A stretch of DNA of 64,000 nucleotides from Candidatus Desulfosporosinus nitrosoreducens. GTDB taxonomy: Bacteria; Bacillota; Desulfitobacteriia; Desulfitobacteriales; Desulfitobacteriaceae. The position numbers and the translations under genes were made by a program. Positions 8,529 to 17,278 of the stretch are shown piece after piece. The stretch covers positions 109,108 to 173,107 of the forward strand of contig NZ_JAVHUW010000082.1 of NCBI RefSeq assembly GCF_030954495.1. The letters are read 5' to 3'. A model generated the notes under the pieces. It was not told where the DNA came from, ran no database searches, and was given only the letters and a program-made list of their open reading frames with translations. Within the stretch, counting starts at the first letter, position 1; the number at the start of each line of letters is the position of its first letter.

Positions 8529-8726
8529 TTGAACTACGAAATAATAGCGGAAATGGTCCACAGTTTAGTCAAAAATAACCATAATATGGCATTGTGTGAG
8601 CAGGGGGTATCTTCAGCAAAAATATTACCTAATGAAGTTTCCATAATCCAAAGAGTTTTTTCCAAATATGAAGCAACTGGAGATGCTGTAACCATTGGAA
8701 TAATCCCAGAGGGCATGTGGGAATAA
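8529..8726 (+). CDS. comX: ComX-like pheromone precursor
   Basis: 65 aa from a TTG start placed 9 nt after AGGATG. Like Bacillus ComX it is a small leaderless peptide with a conserved-looking middle (ALCEQGVSSAKILPNEVSIIQRVFSKYE) and a Trp near the C-terminus (..IIPEGMWE), which in ComX is the prenylated residue. It is the first gene of a run encoding a prenyl transferase, a ComP-type kinase and a ComA-type regulator. Context, size and the penultimate Trp support the call; sequence similarity alone is weak, as is usual for ComX. In Bacillus the order is comQ-comX, so this position is unusual. Confidence 0.75.
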   Translation: MNYEIIAEMVHSLVKNNHNMALCEQGVSSAKILPNEVSIIQRVFSKYEATGDAVTIGIIPEGMWE

Positions 8727-9712
8727 GGAAGATGACGCATCATCTCGATTGTGAAATCACATCCATACTAAATGATATACTGAACAGAGCGTATCTCAGC
8801 CCTGAAATGATGCACTTAATCCAATCCTCGTTAAATGCCGAAGTCAAGAACGGTGAACAATTTAAATGGGCACACCTGACTATATTAGGTTGTGAATGTG
8901 TAAGTGGAGTGAATGAAGTCTTGCTGCCAGGTGCCGTTGCTATGGAATTAGCTGCTCTGGCAGCAGATATTTTTGATGATATTCAAGACCAGGATAATGA
9001 TAATCTGCCATGGCGTCAAATTCCAACTGCTAATGCTTTGAATTTAGCAATCTGTTTAAGTATGCTGAGCTACAGGTCTCTTTCTATGTTATCGGATAAT
9101 ACGGATAACAGACTTTATAAGGAAGTTAGCCAAATGCTTAGTCATATGTGGATAACGGCTAGTGATGGGCAATTTCAAGAGGTTCTCTTAGACAACTCTG
9201 AGCAAGTTATTCTTGACCAATATTTTAAACTTGTTGAGAAAAAGTCAGGAAGTCTAACGTCATGTGCGTGCAAATTAGGCGCAATTTTAGGTGGTGCATC
9301 GGAAGAACTGGTAATTCAATTGGGCAGTTTTGGAAACTATCTAGGCATCATGGGCCAAATTAGAAATGACCTAAATGACTTTTTAAGCTTGGAGAAGAAA
9401 AGGGATTTTGTTAATCATAAAAAAACTTTGCCATATGTCTACCTTTTGAACGTTCTGAAAGGTAATTCGGCTGAACAATTTAATAAACTAACTCAATTAC
9501 AAGCCAATGGGCTACAAGGTTTTGGTAAAGAAGAACAAGACTATCTAAAACAACTAGCAATGGATGAAGGGGTTACACTTTATTGTAGAGTGATGTATGA
9601 AATGTTCCGGGAAAAGGCAATGGAAATTATTCAAACAATGTTAATTTCCGAAAAACACAAGGAGAAGTTGATCAAACTTGTTGAAGAAAATAATTTGGCG
9701 ACAGGCATATAA
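8717..9712 (+). CDS. comQ: ComQ-like isoprenyl transferase (pheromone-modifying)
   Basis: Polyprenyl-synthetase fold with first Asp-rich motif D87-D-I-Q-D91 (FDDIQDQDND..PW, closely like ComQ) and a second motif N217-D-L-N-D221. Such enzymes prenylate the ComX Trp with a farnesyl or geranyl group and help its processing. The start is either GTG 8717 (overlapping comX by 10 nt) or ATG 8732. Overlap with comX upstream and comP downstream indicates one transcript and translational coupling. The lack of isoprenoid-pathway neighbours and the kinase/regulator downstream favour ComQ over a housekeeping prenyltransferase. Confidence 0.85.
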   Translation: MGIRKMTHHLDCEITSILNDILNRAYLSPEMMHLIQSSLNAEVKNGEQFKWAHLTILGCECVSGVNEVLLPGAVAMELAALAADIFDDIQDQDNDNLPWRQIPTANALNLAICLSMLSYRSLSMLSDNTDNRLYKEVSQMLSHMWITASDGQFQEVLLDNSEQVILDQYFKLVEKKSGSLTSCACKLGAILGGASEELVIQLGSFGNYLGIMGQIRNDLNDFLSLEKKRDFVNHKKTLPYVYLLNVLKGNSAEQFNKLTQLQANGLQGFGKEEQDYLKQLAMDEGVTLYCRVMYEMFREKAMEIIQTMLISEKHKEKLIKLVEENNLATGI

Positions 9713-12032
9713 CATTGCTAGTGTCGCCTTTGTTTTATTGACGATCATGTACTTTGTAGCAATTATTAATCACCCATACGTCGGCCTTGATCTTAATAAT
9801 CATAATGGTAAATGGATTGTTGCTGACAGTGATCCTTATGGTGAGGGGTACAAGCTAGGAGTCCGTGTTGGTGATATAATATTAAGAATTAATAATCAAG
9901 AAACAGGAGATTATCACTTCGTCCAAAAATGGGGTGAGACCGAAGGTGCTTCAGTAATAGAATTTCAAAAAAGCACTGAATCAACGGATTATATCATCAA
10001 AATACCAAAACGCCCTAGTAAATTGATGGTATTCAGCGAAATACCTATGGCCATTTTAGGACTGGTCTTTATGTTTTTTGGATATTTCACATGGTTTAAA
10101 AGACCTTACATGATTCAAGCACGTGCTTTATTCTGGGCTAATTGGTTTATCGGTTTAGCTATCATCTTAACTCCGGCTTCGAGTCGAGTACTGATGTTTT
10201 CCAGAGATTTGGAATCCATTGTCATGTCACTGGTTCCATTGACCCTTGTAGATTTATTTTCGGTATTCCCGAGCGAAAATAGAAACCGGATCAATTGGGT
10301 TGGTCGCAATATATTAGCTGTTACGAGCGTATTAATAATAGCTCTTACGGTATTACAATCAGCGGGTATCCTGCACATTAACAGCTCGATAAAGAAATTA
10401 ATACTAACAAATTTGTTGGTAGGTATTCTTTTAGTGTTGATGAATCTATGGTTATCAATAAGGACATCAAATGATACATCGGAAAAAAACCAAGTAAATA
10501 TTGTGCTATTAGGTATAGCCCTAGCTTTTTTGCCGTTTATTATTTTAACGGCTATTCCGGTTATATTAAATACTCAACCCATTGTTAACACCGAGATCAG
10601 TTATTTATTTGTTTCTGCATTTCCGATTACTTTATCTTATGTCATTGTTAATAAATATTTATTGGACTGTCATCAACTCTTGGAATATACACTAATTTTT
10701 TTGATTGAAGGAGTAATTACTAGCATTGTTGTTACATTTGTACTCTTTTTTGTAAATGTGTTTGGTAATTTAAATATAGAAAAGTTTCTTGCTGTTTTAC
10801 CCCTAACATTAGCCTTTATGGTTTATATAACGTTTCTTCGAATCACGATAAAGAAGATAATTAATACATATTTATTTCCAGAAGGAAAGCATGCTTTTAA
10901 GAAACGAATTCTTGACCTAAACGAAAGATTGATTTCTATCCATGAAGAAGAAAGTATATTAGAAGAGTTTGTAAATAGCTTAAAGATTCAGGGTGCCTTT
11001 ATTATCATAAAGGATGATAAAAGTAGAAATTTTAACAAGAGTGTAGGCATGTTTGCGGAAAATATTAATGAACGATATAAATTACAAGAATATTTTCGGA
11101 CTGAACAAAAAATTAACTTAGAGGCGAAATTGCTTTCAGATGATTCGCAAGCTGAAGTCTATATTCCCGTCATTTCAGATAATTATATTTGCGGAATATT
11201 TTTAGGTCATCGTTATTCTAAGATAAAATTTAAGAAGGAAGATCTAGCGTTTATTACGTTAATTTCCAGCCAATTAGCGCAACGCTTGACATCTGCACTT
11301 GTTACAAAAGAGTTGTCAAATGAAATCAAAGACTTGGCCAATCAAACCTTTAAATTACAACGAAAAACTCAAGGATTACATGGTATTACTGCCGTATTGT
11401 TTAGAAATTTTGAAAGAGAGCGAAAATCAATAGCACATGAGATTCATGATGGCCCTTTACAATTTGTGTTGGATTTGGATCGACGCCTGAAGAAACTTAC
11501 GAAAGACGTCTCCGCAAAAGACGAAATGGTAGAAGACGTTTTGTATATGCGAGAGCTGGTAGAAGAGCTAAGTATGGAACTCCGTTTAATATGCAAAGGG
11601 TTACGTCCTCCTACCTTAAGTGATCTAGGATTACTTTCCGCTACTGAATTGATGTGTGAGGAAATAATGCTTAATGAGCCAATACTAATCTCGTTAGAAA
11701 TAGTCGGTATTAATCGAGAAGACCGTTTTGATGAAGAAGTAGAAATAGCAGCGTATCGTTTTTTACAGGAAGGTATATCAAATGCTGTGAAACATTCGAA
11801 TTCAAATGAGTTAAAGGTCCATCTTGAAATGAAAGAATCTAAAATTGAGCTAATAGTAAAAGATTCCGGTAAAGGATTTGATACAAATAAAATAGATGAC
11901 TGGCTGATGACAGGTGTTCATTATGGAATAGCAGGAATGAAGGAAAGATTAGAAAGTTTGGGGGGGAACCTTCAAATAAGTTCATCAAATGGACGAGGCA
12001 CAATGCTAAAGGCAATTATCCCAAGTTCTTAA
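9678..12032 (+). CDS. comP: ComP-like membrane sensor histidine kinase
   Basis: 784 aa, close to the ~770 of Bacillus ComP. The first membrane segment (~12-30) is followed by an extracytoplasmic part with a PDZ-like stretch (YGEGYKLGVRVGDIILRINN, ~55-75), then a polytopic membrane region to ~390, a GAF-like linker, and a HisKA_3 kinase with phosphoacceptor H590 in AHEIHDGP. The ATPase has an N box (EGISNAVKHS) and G boxes (GKGFD, GIAGMKERL). Starts at TTG 9678 or 9681 inside the comQ end; the first ATG would cut the first membrane helix. Expected to sense the modified ComX peptide and phosphorylate the ComA-like regulator. Confidence 0.9.
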   Translation: MLKKIIWRQAYNIASVAFVLLTIMYFVAIINHPYVGLDLNNHNGKWIVADSDPYGEGYKLGVRVGDIILRINNQETGDYHFVQKWGETEGASVIEFQKSTESTDYIIKIPKRPSKLMVFSEIPMAILGLVFMFFGYFTWFKRPYMIQARALFWANWFIGLAIILTPASSRVLMFSRDLESIVMSLVPLTLVDLFSVFPSENRNRINWVGRNILAVTSVLIIALTVLQSAGILHINSSIKKLILTNLLVGILLVLMNLWLSIRTSNDTSEKNQVNIVLLGIALAFLPFIILTAIPVILNTQPIVNTEISYLFVSAFPITLSYVIVNKYLLDCHQLLEYTLIFLIEGVITSIVVTFVLFFVNVFGNLNIEKFLAVLPLTLAFMVYITFLRITIKKIINTYLFPEGKHAFKKRILDLNERLISIHEEESILEEFVNSLKIQGAFIIIKDDKSRNFNKSVGMFAENINERYKLQEYFRTEQKINLEAKLLSDDSQAEVYIPVISDNYICGIFLGHRYSKIKFKKEDLAFITLISSQLAQRLTSALVTKELSNEIKDLANQTFKLQRKTQGLHGITAVLFRNFERERKSIAHEIHDGPLQFVLDLDRRLKKLTKDVSAKDEMVEDVLYMRELVEELSMELRLICKGLRPPTLSDLGLLSATELMCEEIMLNEPILISLEIVGINREDRFDEEVEIAAYRFLQEGISNAVKHSNSNELKVHLEMKESKIELIVKDSGKGFDTNKIDDWLMTGVHYGIAGMKERLESLGGNLQISSSNGRGTMLKAIIPSS

Positions 12033-12089
12033 TAAAGATTAATTAATGTCAGGGCATGAAATAAAAAGTTCTCTGAAAAGCGAGGATCA

Positions 12090-12764
12090 ATGGGAATGAT
12101 AAATAAAACAGAATCAAAAAAAATAAAAGTCTTAGTCGTTGATGATCATACGCTTTTTTCAGAAGGAACAGTTTCTTTATTACGTGTTGAACCCAGTATT
12201 TTGGCGGTAGGTATTGTAAAAAACGGAATGGAATGTATGAGATTTATAAACAAAACAGAAGTTGATGTCGTGATGCTGGATATCAATCTTCCTGATATCT
12301 GTGGAGTTAATATCATAGAAAAAATGAAGATGGTTCAACCAGCAATGAAGATTCTTATGCTCACGGGACAAGATCCCAAAGGTTATGTTACAGAATCAAT
12401 AAAAAAAGGTGCTAATGGTTTTTTGCTCAAAAATTGTTCAGTAGAGGATATGATTGATGCAATCTTTAAAGTTTTTAATAAGGGGGCATATTTTTCACAA
12501 GGTTTAGACTTATTGATTAATAATAATGGAGATAACAATTCTAAGAACCCTGAAGTACTTGAAAAAATATTGACCGTTAAAGAATTAGAAATATTAGAAT
12601 TGATATCAAAAGGATTTCACAATAAAGAAATTGCAGAGCTTTTAGGTATCAAAGTGCGTACTGTGGAATTCCACGTTAGTAATATTCTTCCCAAATTAGG
12701 AGTACGCAAGCGGTTTGAGGCTGTTTTAAAATGGGCAGATGTTAGTAAAGAGAAAAAGTCTTAA
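12090..12764 (+). CDS. comA: ComA-like response regulator (NarL/LuxR type)
   Basis: Receiver domain with acidic pair D18-D19 and phosphoacceptor D64 (VVMLDINLPD), then a LuxR-type HTH (~160-215, LTVKELEILELISKGFHNKEIAELL..). ATG follows GCGAGGATC. It lies 57 nt after comP and is the cognate regulator. No TTGCGG-N4-CCGCAA ComA box was found nearby, so its target site may differ from that in Bacillus. Confidence 0.88.
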   Translation: MGMINKTESKKIKVLVVDDHTLFSEGTVSLLRVEPSILAVGIVKNGMECMRFINKTEVDVVMLDINLPDICGVNIIEKMKMVQPAMKILMLTGQDPKGYVTESIKKGANGFLLKNCSVEDMIDAIFKVFNKGAYFSQGLDLLINNNGDNNSKNPEVLEKILTVKELEILELISKGFHNKEIAELLGIKVRTVEFHVSNILPKLGVRKRFEAVLKWADVSKEKKS

Positions 12765-12804
12765 TATGCTTAGAGTATAGAAAGAAAATTAACTTAAGTG
12801 TTCA

Positions 12805-12844
12805 CGCCATGAAGGACTTTACAATTGATAAGTCCTTCATGGCG
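12805..12844 (+). terminator. Hairpin ending the com operon
   Basis: CGCCATGAAGGACTT / AAGTCCTTCATGGCG with a 10-nt loop, followed by TATTTAT. Lies 40 nt after comA. Confidence 0.75.
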
Positions 12845-13300
12845 TATTTATATCGTCGATGAATGCAATAATTTAGCGTAAAACACGGGGGCATTTTATT
12901 GGGAATCACGGGGGACAAAGTCATAAATTAGTGATAGTCTTTTATTAGTAAAAAAATTAAACGGTTTTATAAGTTAAGTCAATTTTAGTGCTATGTTGAT
13001 TGTATTTATATGGCTACGGCCATTTAAATAAAGATGCCCTCAGATCATCAATACCGACAAAGTAACAAATGATCTGAAGGCGTTCGCCCCTACACAAAAT
13101 AGTAGGTATTTTTATACTATACCTTCTGGGGATATTTGTGAAGGGAGAATTTTTGAAGGAGGGAAATTTATTCCGCTTTTTGATCCCATGAAAATATCTT
13201 TAGTAACAATTTAATAAAGATGGTTCAATTAAGCCTTGGGCCATAAGACTCGGCGATCGGCGAATGCCGAGAGTCTAATCGGTAATAGGAGGGAAATTAG
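12845..13300. other. Long leader/regulatory region before secreted proteins
   Basis: Contains a direct repeat CACGGGGG (spaced 23 bp, near 12883 and 12906), a hairpin GCC.TCAGATCAT / ATGATCTGAAGGC (13034-13082) and a GC-rich hairpin AGACTCGGC..GCCGAGAGTCT (~13247-13276) just before AGGAGGG. The repeat could be an activator site, perhaps for the ComA-like regulator (inference). No known riboswitch class recognised. Confidence 0.4.
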
Positions 13301-14191
13301 ATGAAGAGATTATTAAGTAAAATTTCTGTTTTCGTTATGTCACTTGGTCTGTTAGCTGCTCAAGTACCCATATTCCCTACTCCAACCTTAGCTAGCGCTG
13401 CACCAGTGTATACAGTATCTCGATATGTTACTAATCCTAGTAATGCTTATAATTGGGGTTATGCCGCAGGACAAGCAGCCACAAACAACAGTGGACCAGC
13501 CGACAGTCTTGTTATATTGGATTTCGGAGAACCCACGGCGACTGGGAGCTTATTGGTTAATGGTACTTCCCTTACCACCGCCCAGATTGTTACTTATACA
13601 GAAAATTTTCTTGGTGGGTTTTGGGCAGGTACACCTTCATGGCCGCATGTAACCGTGGCTATTGGTACTAATAATTGTGGTAGTAATGTTACCAATGCCA
13701 CCGGGCAAGCCTGGGGAAATTCAGTGAATGCAGTTAACGCATATATTGCTAGCGCAGGTTTCACTTCTCAGGAAACTGCTATTGGTGCAAACGATATGGA
13801 AATTGATTGGAATACAGCTAGCACTACTAGAAACTGGGTTGACGGATATAATAGCACAGCAAACTATAGACTTTATGACTATGGTGACGATGCGGGAGGA
13901 TTATATCCTGGTAATGGTTGGACAGCAAATGATGTTTGGTACGTGGCCTACGGTGCTCCAAAGAATTGGCCTGTGCCTGAGATTTATAATAGTAACTGCG
14001 CTACCTTGGATTGGGGTCCAATGAATCAATGGGCAGTTGCTAACAAAAGTGCTGCTATTAACTTTATGGGTACATTAACGGAGTATGCAGCGGATTCTAG
14101 CACATTCACCCCTTCTCAGGGATGGACAGCTTTATCTAACGCTACGGGTCAAGCTATGACCTATTCGACTGATATAACTTGGGCTAATTAA
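13301..14191 (+). CDS. Secreted protein, unknown, aromatic/Asn-rich
   Basis: 296 aa; ATG follows AGGAGGGAAATT. Typical signal peptide (MKRLLSKISVFVMSLGLLAA.., cleavage near ASA-AP). The mature part is rich in Trp, Asn, Thr and Gly, with GANDMEIDWNT and DVWYVAYGAPKNWPVPEIYN segments reminiscent of secreted TIM-barrel glycoside-hydrolase-like proteins, but no family can be named. Lies 0.5 kb after the quorum-sensing operon in the same direction with its own leader; a possible output gene. Confidence 0.7.
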   Translation: MKRLLSKISVFVMSLGLLAAQVPIFPTPTLASAAPVYTVSRYVTNPSNAYNWGYAAGQAATNNSGPADSLVILDFGEPTATGSLLVNGTSLTTAQIVTYTENFLGGFWAGTPSWPHVTVAIGTNNCGSNVTNATGQAWGNSVNAVNAYIASAGFTSQETAIGANDMEIDWNTASTTRNWVDGYNSTANYRLYDYGDDAGGLYPGNGWTANDVWYVAYGAPKNWPVPEIYNSNCATLDWGPMNQWAVANKSAAINFMGTLTEYAADSSTFTPSQGWTALSNATGQAMTYSTDITWAN

Positions 14192-14211
14192 AAAGAAGGG
14201 GGTTTAACTAA

Positions 14212-14835
14212 ATGAAGAAGTGGACAACAATTACTATTTTAACGGGATTTCTTATTGCTACAGCTGCGATTAGTGCGACTCAACTCTCTGCTAGTACAAT
14301 ACCTCTTGAAAGCAAGGTTAAAATGGAAGCGGGACTGTCTGCAAATGCAAATATTCCGGTTGATAAGTACCAAGCATTATTGAAAGAGCACCAAATAAAG
14401 GAGAATGCGTTAAATGAGATTGCCAAAAGACCTCCAGCATCCAAAACCTATGCGCCACCTGTAGATTTAGGAACTCCAGTGCAAGGACCTAAAGGTATAT
14501 TATCGCACGACGATAGTAATCCTGGTATGCTTCATTCTTGGCAATTTACACTAGCTAATAGTTGGGTGGGTGATATAAATAATATTAGAACCGTAGTCTA
14601 TGCTGGGGCTGAAGGGTCTGAAACAGGGAATCCAAAGCAAGGAGTCTTATGGGTTTTGGTTTTCCAACCGGATGGTAGCATTCTAAACCAAGACAGTCTT
14701 AAAAACTACAAGACTTCTGCATTAGATGGTAGTCTGAATATTGTATCGGTGAACGGTAATGTATTAACCTTAAAGGCAGCATTAGGAACCACTTATACCT
14801 TCGATATTGCCACTCGATCGTTGAAAAGCCAGTAA
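14212..14835 (+). CDS. Secreted protein, unknown, 207 aa
   Basis: Begins 20 nt after the previous gene behind AAGAAGGGGG, so cotranscribed. Signal peptide ~1-27 (..LSAST). The middle has GILSHDDSNPGMLHSWQF and the C-terminal half is beta-rich (VVYAGAEGS..QGVLWVLVFQPDGS). No family recognised. Probably acts with the preceding secreted protein outside the cell. Confidence 0.7.
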   Translation: MKKWTTITILTGFLIATAAISATQLSASTIPLESKVKMEAGLSANANIPVDKYQALLKEHQIKENALNEIAKRPPASKTYAPPVDLGTPVQGPKGILSHDDSNPGMLHSWQFTLANSWVGDINNIRTVVYAGAEGSETGNPKQGVLWVLVFQPDGSILNQDSLKNYKTSALDGSLNIVSVNGNVLTLKAALGTTYTFDIATRSLKSQ

Positions 14836-14841
14836 GAATAT

Positions 14842-14885
14842 CGAAAAATTGGCGGTATCCTTTAAGGGAAGTCGCCAATTTTTAA
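14842..14885 (+). terminator. Rho-independent terminator
   Basis: AAAAATTGGCG..CGCCAATTTTT stem right after the second secreted-protein gene, ending in a T run. Confidence 0.85.
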
Positions 14886-15058
14886 CTTATATCCAAGTTT
14901 GTCGACATATTTTACTAAATCCTTATATACCAGGGCTTCCGAAGCTTCAACCCTGATCTGTAGTCCTGAATAAATGGCAAAATACGCTGCTAATTATATG
15001 AATTTACCGCATATGGTATTCTTATTGTGGTCCTAACATAATCGAATTGGAGAGCTAC

Positions 15059-16229
15059 AATGTTTCTGAAAAAGTTACTATAAAGCAAGAAGGTAAAACC
15101 TACAATTACTTTAAAATCGTCGCTTCTTATAGGGATAAAGACGGGAAAAAACCCAAGCACCGCCTCATCCGGAATCTGGGCAGGATTCGGAACTGGTTTT
15201 AGCTAAAAGTTCCGATATTGTAGTCACAAGGATTTGGATGTTTTTCCCATTATTCTGTTGCATTCCCTCGGGAAACCTTTCAGTTACATCGATTTTTTCA
15301 AGACATGGTACTCAATCGTTGTATTAAGCCCCTTAGCAAAATCCACGTCGTGGAATGGATGCAGAGTACTGTGCTACCCCCTATAGTTGAGGCTCCCCGG
15401 ATACCGGATGATTATGCTGTATACCAGAAATTGGATTTCCTTAATCAACAGGAAACCGATTTGTAAACCCATCTCTATACTCAACTTACGCGTTTTGACC
15501 CCAGTGTTGGGGAAGGATTTTTCTATGACATTACGTCTACCTATATGGAAGGAAGCCAATGCGTGATTGCTAAACTAGGGTATTCCCACGACCACAGACC
15601 CGATCGAGAACAAATCGTCATTGCACTCATGGTTACCCCGCAGGGTCCACCATTTTATTGGAGACGGATCTCAAAGACCATATCTTGGATTGCCGAACAA
15701 AACGCCAAATTGGCTCTTTCTAAGAAATCCCGCCAAAAGGAAGCTGTAGAGCGAAAGGTGCAAAAAATAATTTCCAAAAGAAAACTCAAGTCATTGATGA
15801 AGGTATCTGTTACGCCTATTGAGGTTAAAGTGCTTAAAAAAGACGGCTAGATACGTTTAGCCCATTCTTATCAGTTATCTGCGATGATTGATGAGAATGG
15901 GGAAACGGAAATGAGACGATTGGATGGTATAACTTTCTTCATTACTAACGATACGACGATTCCACAAACTCAAATCATTCAAAGATACCGAGAAAAGAAC
16001 AAAATAGAAGAAGCGTTTCGGGAAATGAAATCCCAATTGGCTCTAAGGCCGATTTATTTTAACTCGTACTGAGCGAGTCAAGGCTCATGTAAGCGTTTGT
16101 ATCTTGGCCTATCTATTAGTAAATATGATGGAGATGATGATTAAGAGGGCTGGACATTCAATATCCCCCATAGATGTTTTGAAGCAAATGCAAAGTTGCC
16201 AGTTAAATCAAGTAGGTATTAAAGGCTAA
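15059..16229 (+). pseudogene. Degenerate IS1634-family transposase
   Basis: Fragments in several frames read as one transposase. The N-terminus is KKVTIKQEGKTYNYFKIVASY.. with RLIRNLGRI. Then follow FDPSVGEGFFYDITSTYMEG (Asp of the DDE triad), HDHRPDREQIVIALMVTPQG, and near the end MIDENGETEMRRLDGITFFI and QIIQRYREKNKIEEAFREMK (the YREK signature), then HVSVCILAYLLVNMMEMMI. In-frame stops, frameshifts and an internal deletion after the first Asp show it is dead. Terminal repeats could not be fixed. Confidence 0.85.
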
Positions 16230-16584
16230 CCCGGTTATTCACTGACCAATTATCGATATATGCCTCAAAGCCTTGCTACGACAGGTACTGGAAAATTTTA
16301 CGCCAAAGTTGGGTTATATATGGTTCCACTTCATAAACCCCAAAATTGTTTGATTTCCAGCCATTCTTGCCAATTCTATTTATTATTATGAAAATTTAAC
16401 TTTACGAATTTTGATTATAGAATTCAATTCGAAAAAGGTGAATTACTTTTTGCCATCGAATGATTTAAATATGCCAATAAAGGAATTAAAGGAACAAGTT
16501 CGTATTAAATTTATGAGACAGACAATTAGTTATATGAAATGGCAAATGTCGGTACTACTCAAAATTGCTCTACGGAGGTTCAAT

Positions 16585-17067
16585 ATGAAGAAAGTATTGT
16601 TATTTTACATTCTAGTGCTTGTACTGGTGTTTTCATCAACAGCTTGTTCAAAGACAATAACATCTAAATCAGATAGTATACCAAAGCAATACGAAAATGC
16701 GGATAAATCATCCCAAATATTTGCTCCGCAAGATGTGTCAATTAAGATAGGTGGGATGCCTGTTCAAAAAACTATCAAATCAGGGCAAGCTATTTCGGTT
16801 CCGTATGGTAATGGAATAATCCCAATATTCATAGAAGTAAAGGGAACCTCTCTATCCAAACAGAAACTAATGAAAGTATTGGTTGAGCCATCCAGTTGGC
16901 ATTTTGAATCGAAGAATTGGCCAACTGAATATACTTATTTTTTTGATATAAGGTTAGATGAGTCGGCTCCGTTAGCTGGTAAAGTTACATTATCAGAAAT
17001 ACGTGGAGAAAATAATCAAATCATAGTAGATCAACCGGTAACATTTACAATAACTTTGGTAAAATAA
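16585..17067 (+). CDS. Putative lipoprotein, unknown
   Basis: ATG 16585 follows ACGGAGG; a longer in-frame extension to 16411 has no ribosome site. The signal sequence MKKVLLFYILVLVLVFSSTAC ends in a lipobox (S-T-A-C), giving a mature protein of ~140 aa with a beta-rich domain (KVLVEPSSWHFESKNWPTEY..). No family recognised. Lies downstream of the dead transposase. Confidence 0.7.
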   Translation: MKKVLLFYILVLVLVFSSTACSKTITSKSDSIPKQYENADKSSQIFAPQDVSIKIGGMPVQKTIKSGQAISVPYGNGIIPIFIEVKGTSLSKQKLMKVLVEPSSWHFESKNWPTEYTYFFDIRLDESAPLAGKVTLSEIRGENNQIIVDQPVTFTITLVK

Positions 17068-17278
17068 AACCTGGTGGGGTCTTCTGGTTTTTGTAGTTTT
17101 CTTTATTTTGTTAAGTCTGCTGACATCGAGTATATGGAAACCATCCTGGATCAAGATTGAAATTTCCAATTGCTTCGTCGCGCTTGTCGCTTCAGATTTT
17201 GCTTACCTTTCTTTGTTAGACGCAAAAAAGGGCGGCAAAACATTTAGCTGTTTGCTTCCCTACGAGCTTATAAAAAAT

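Noticed and set aside
12845..13300. Riboswitch before the secreted-protein genes
   Set aside because: Hairpins are present, but no conserved core of any riboswitch class I know could be recognised.
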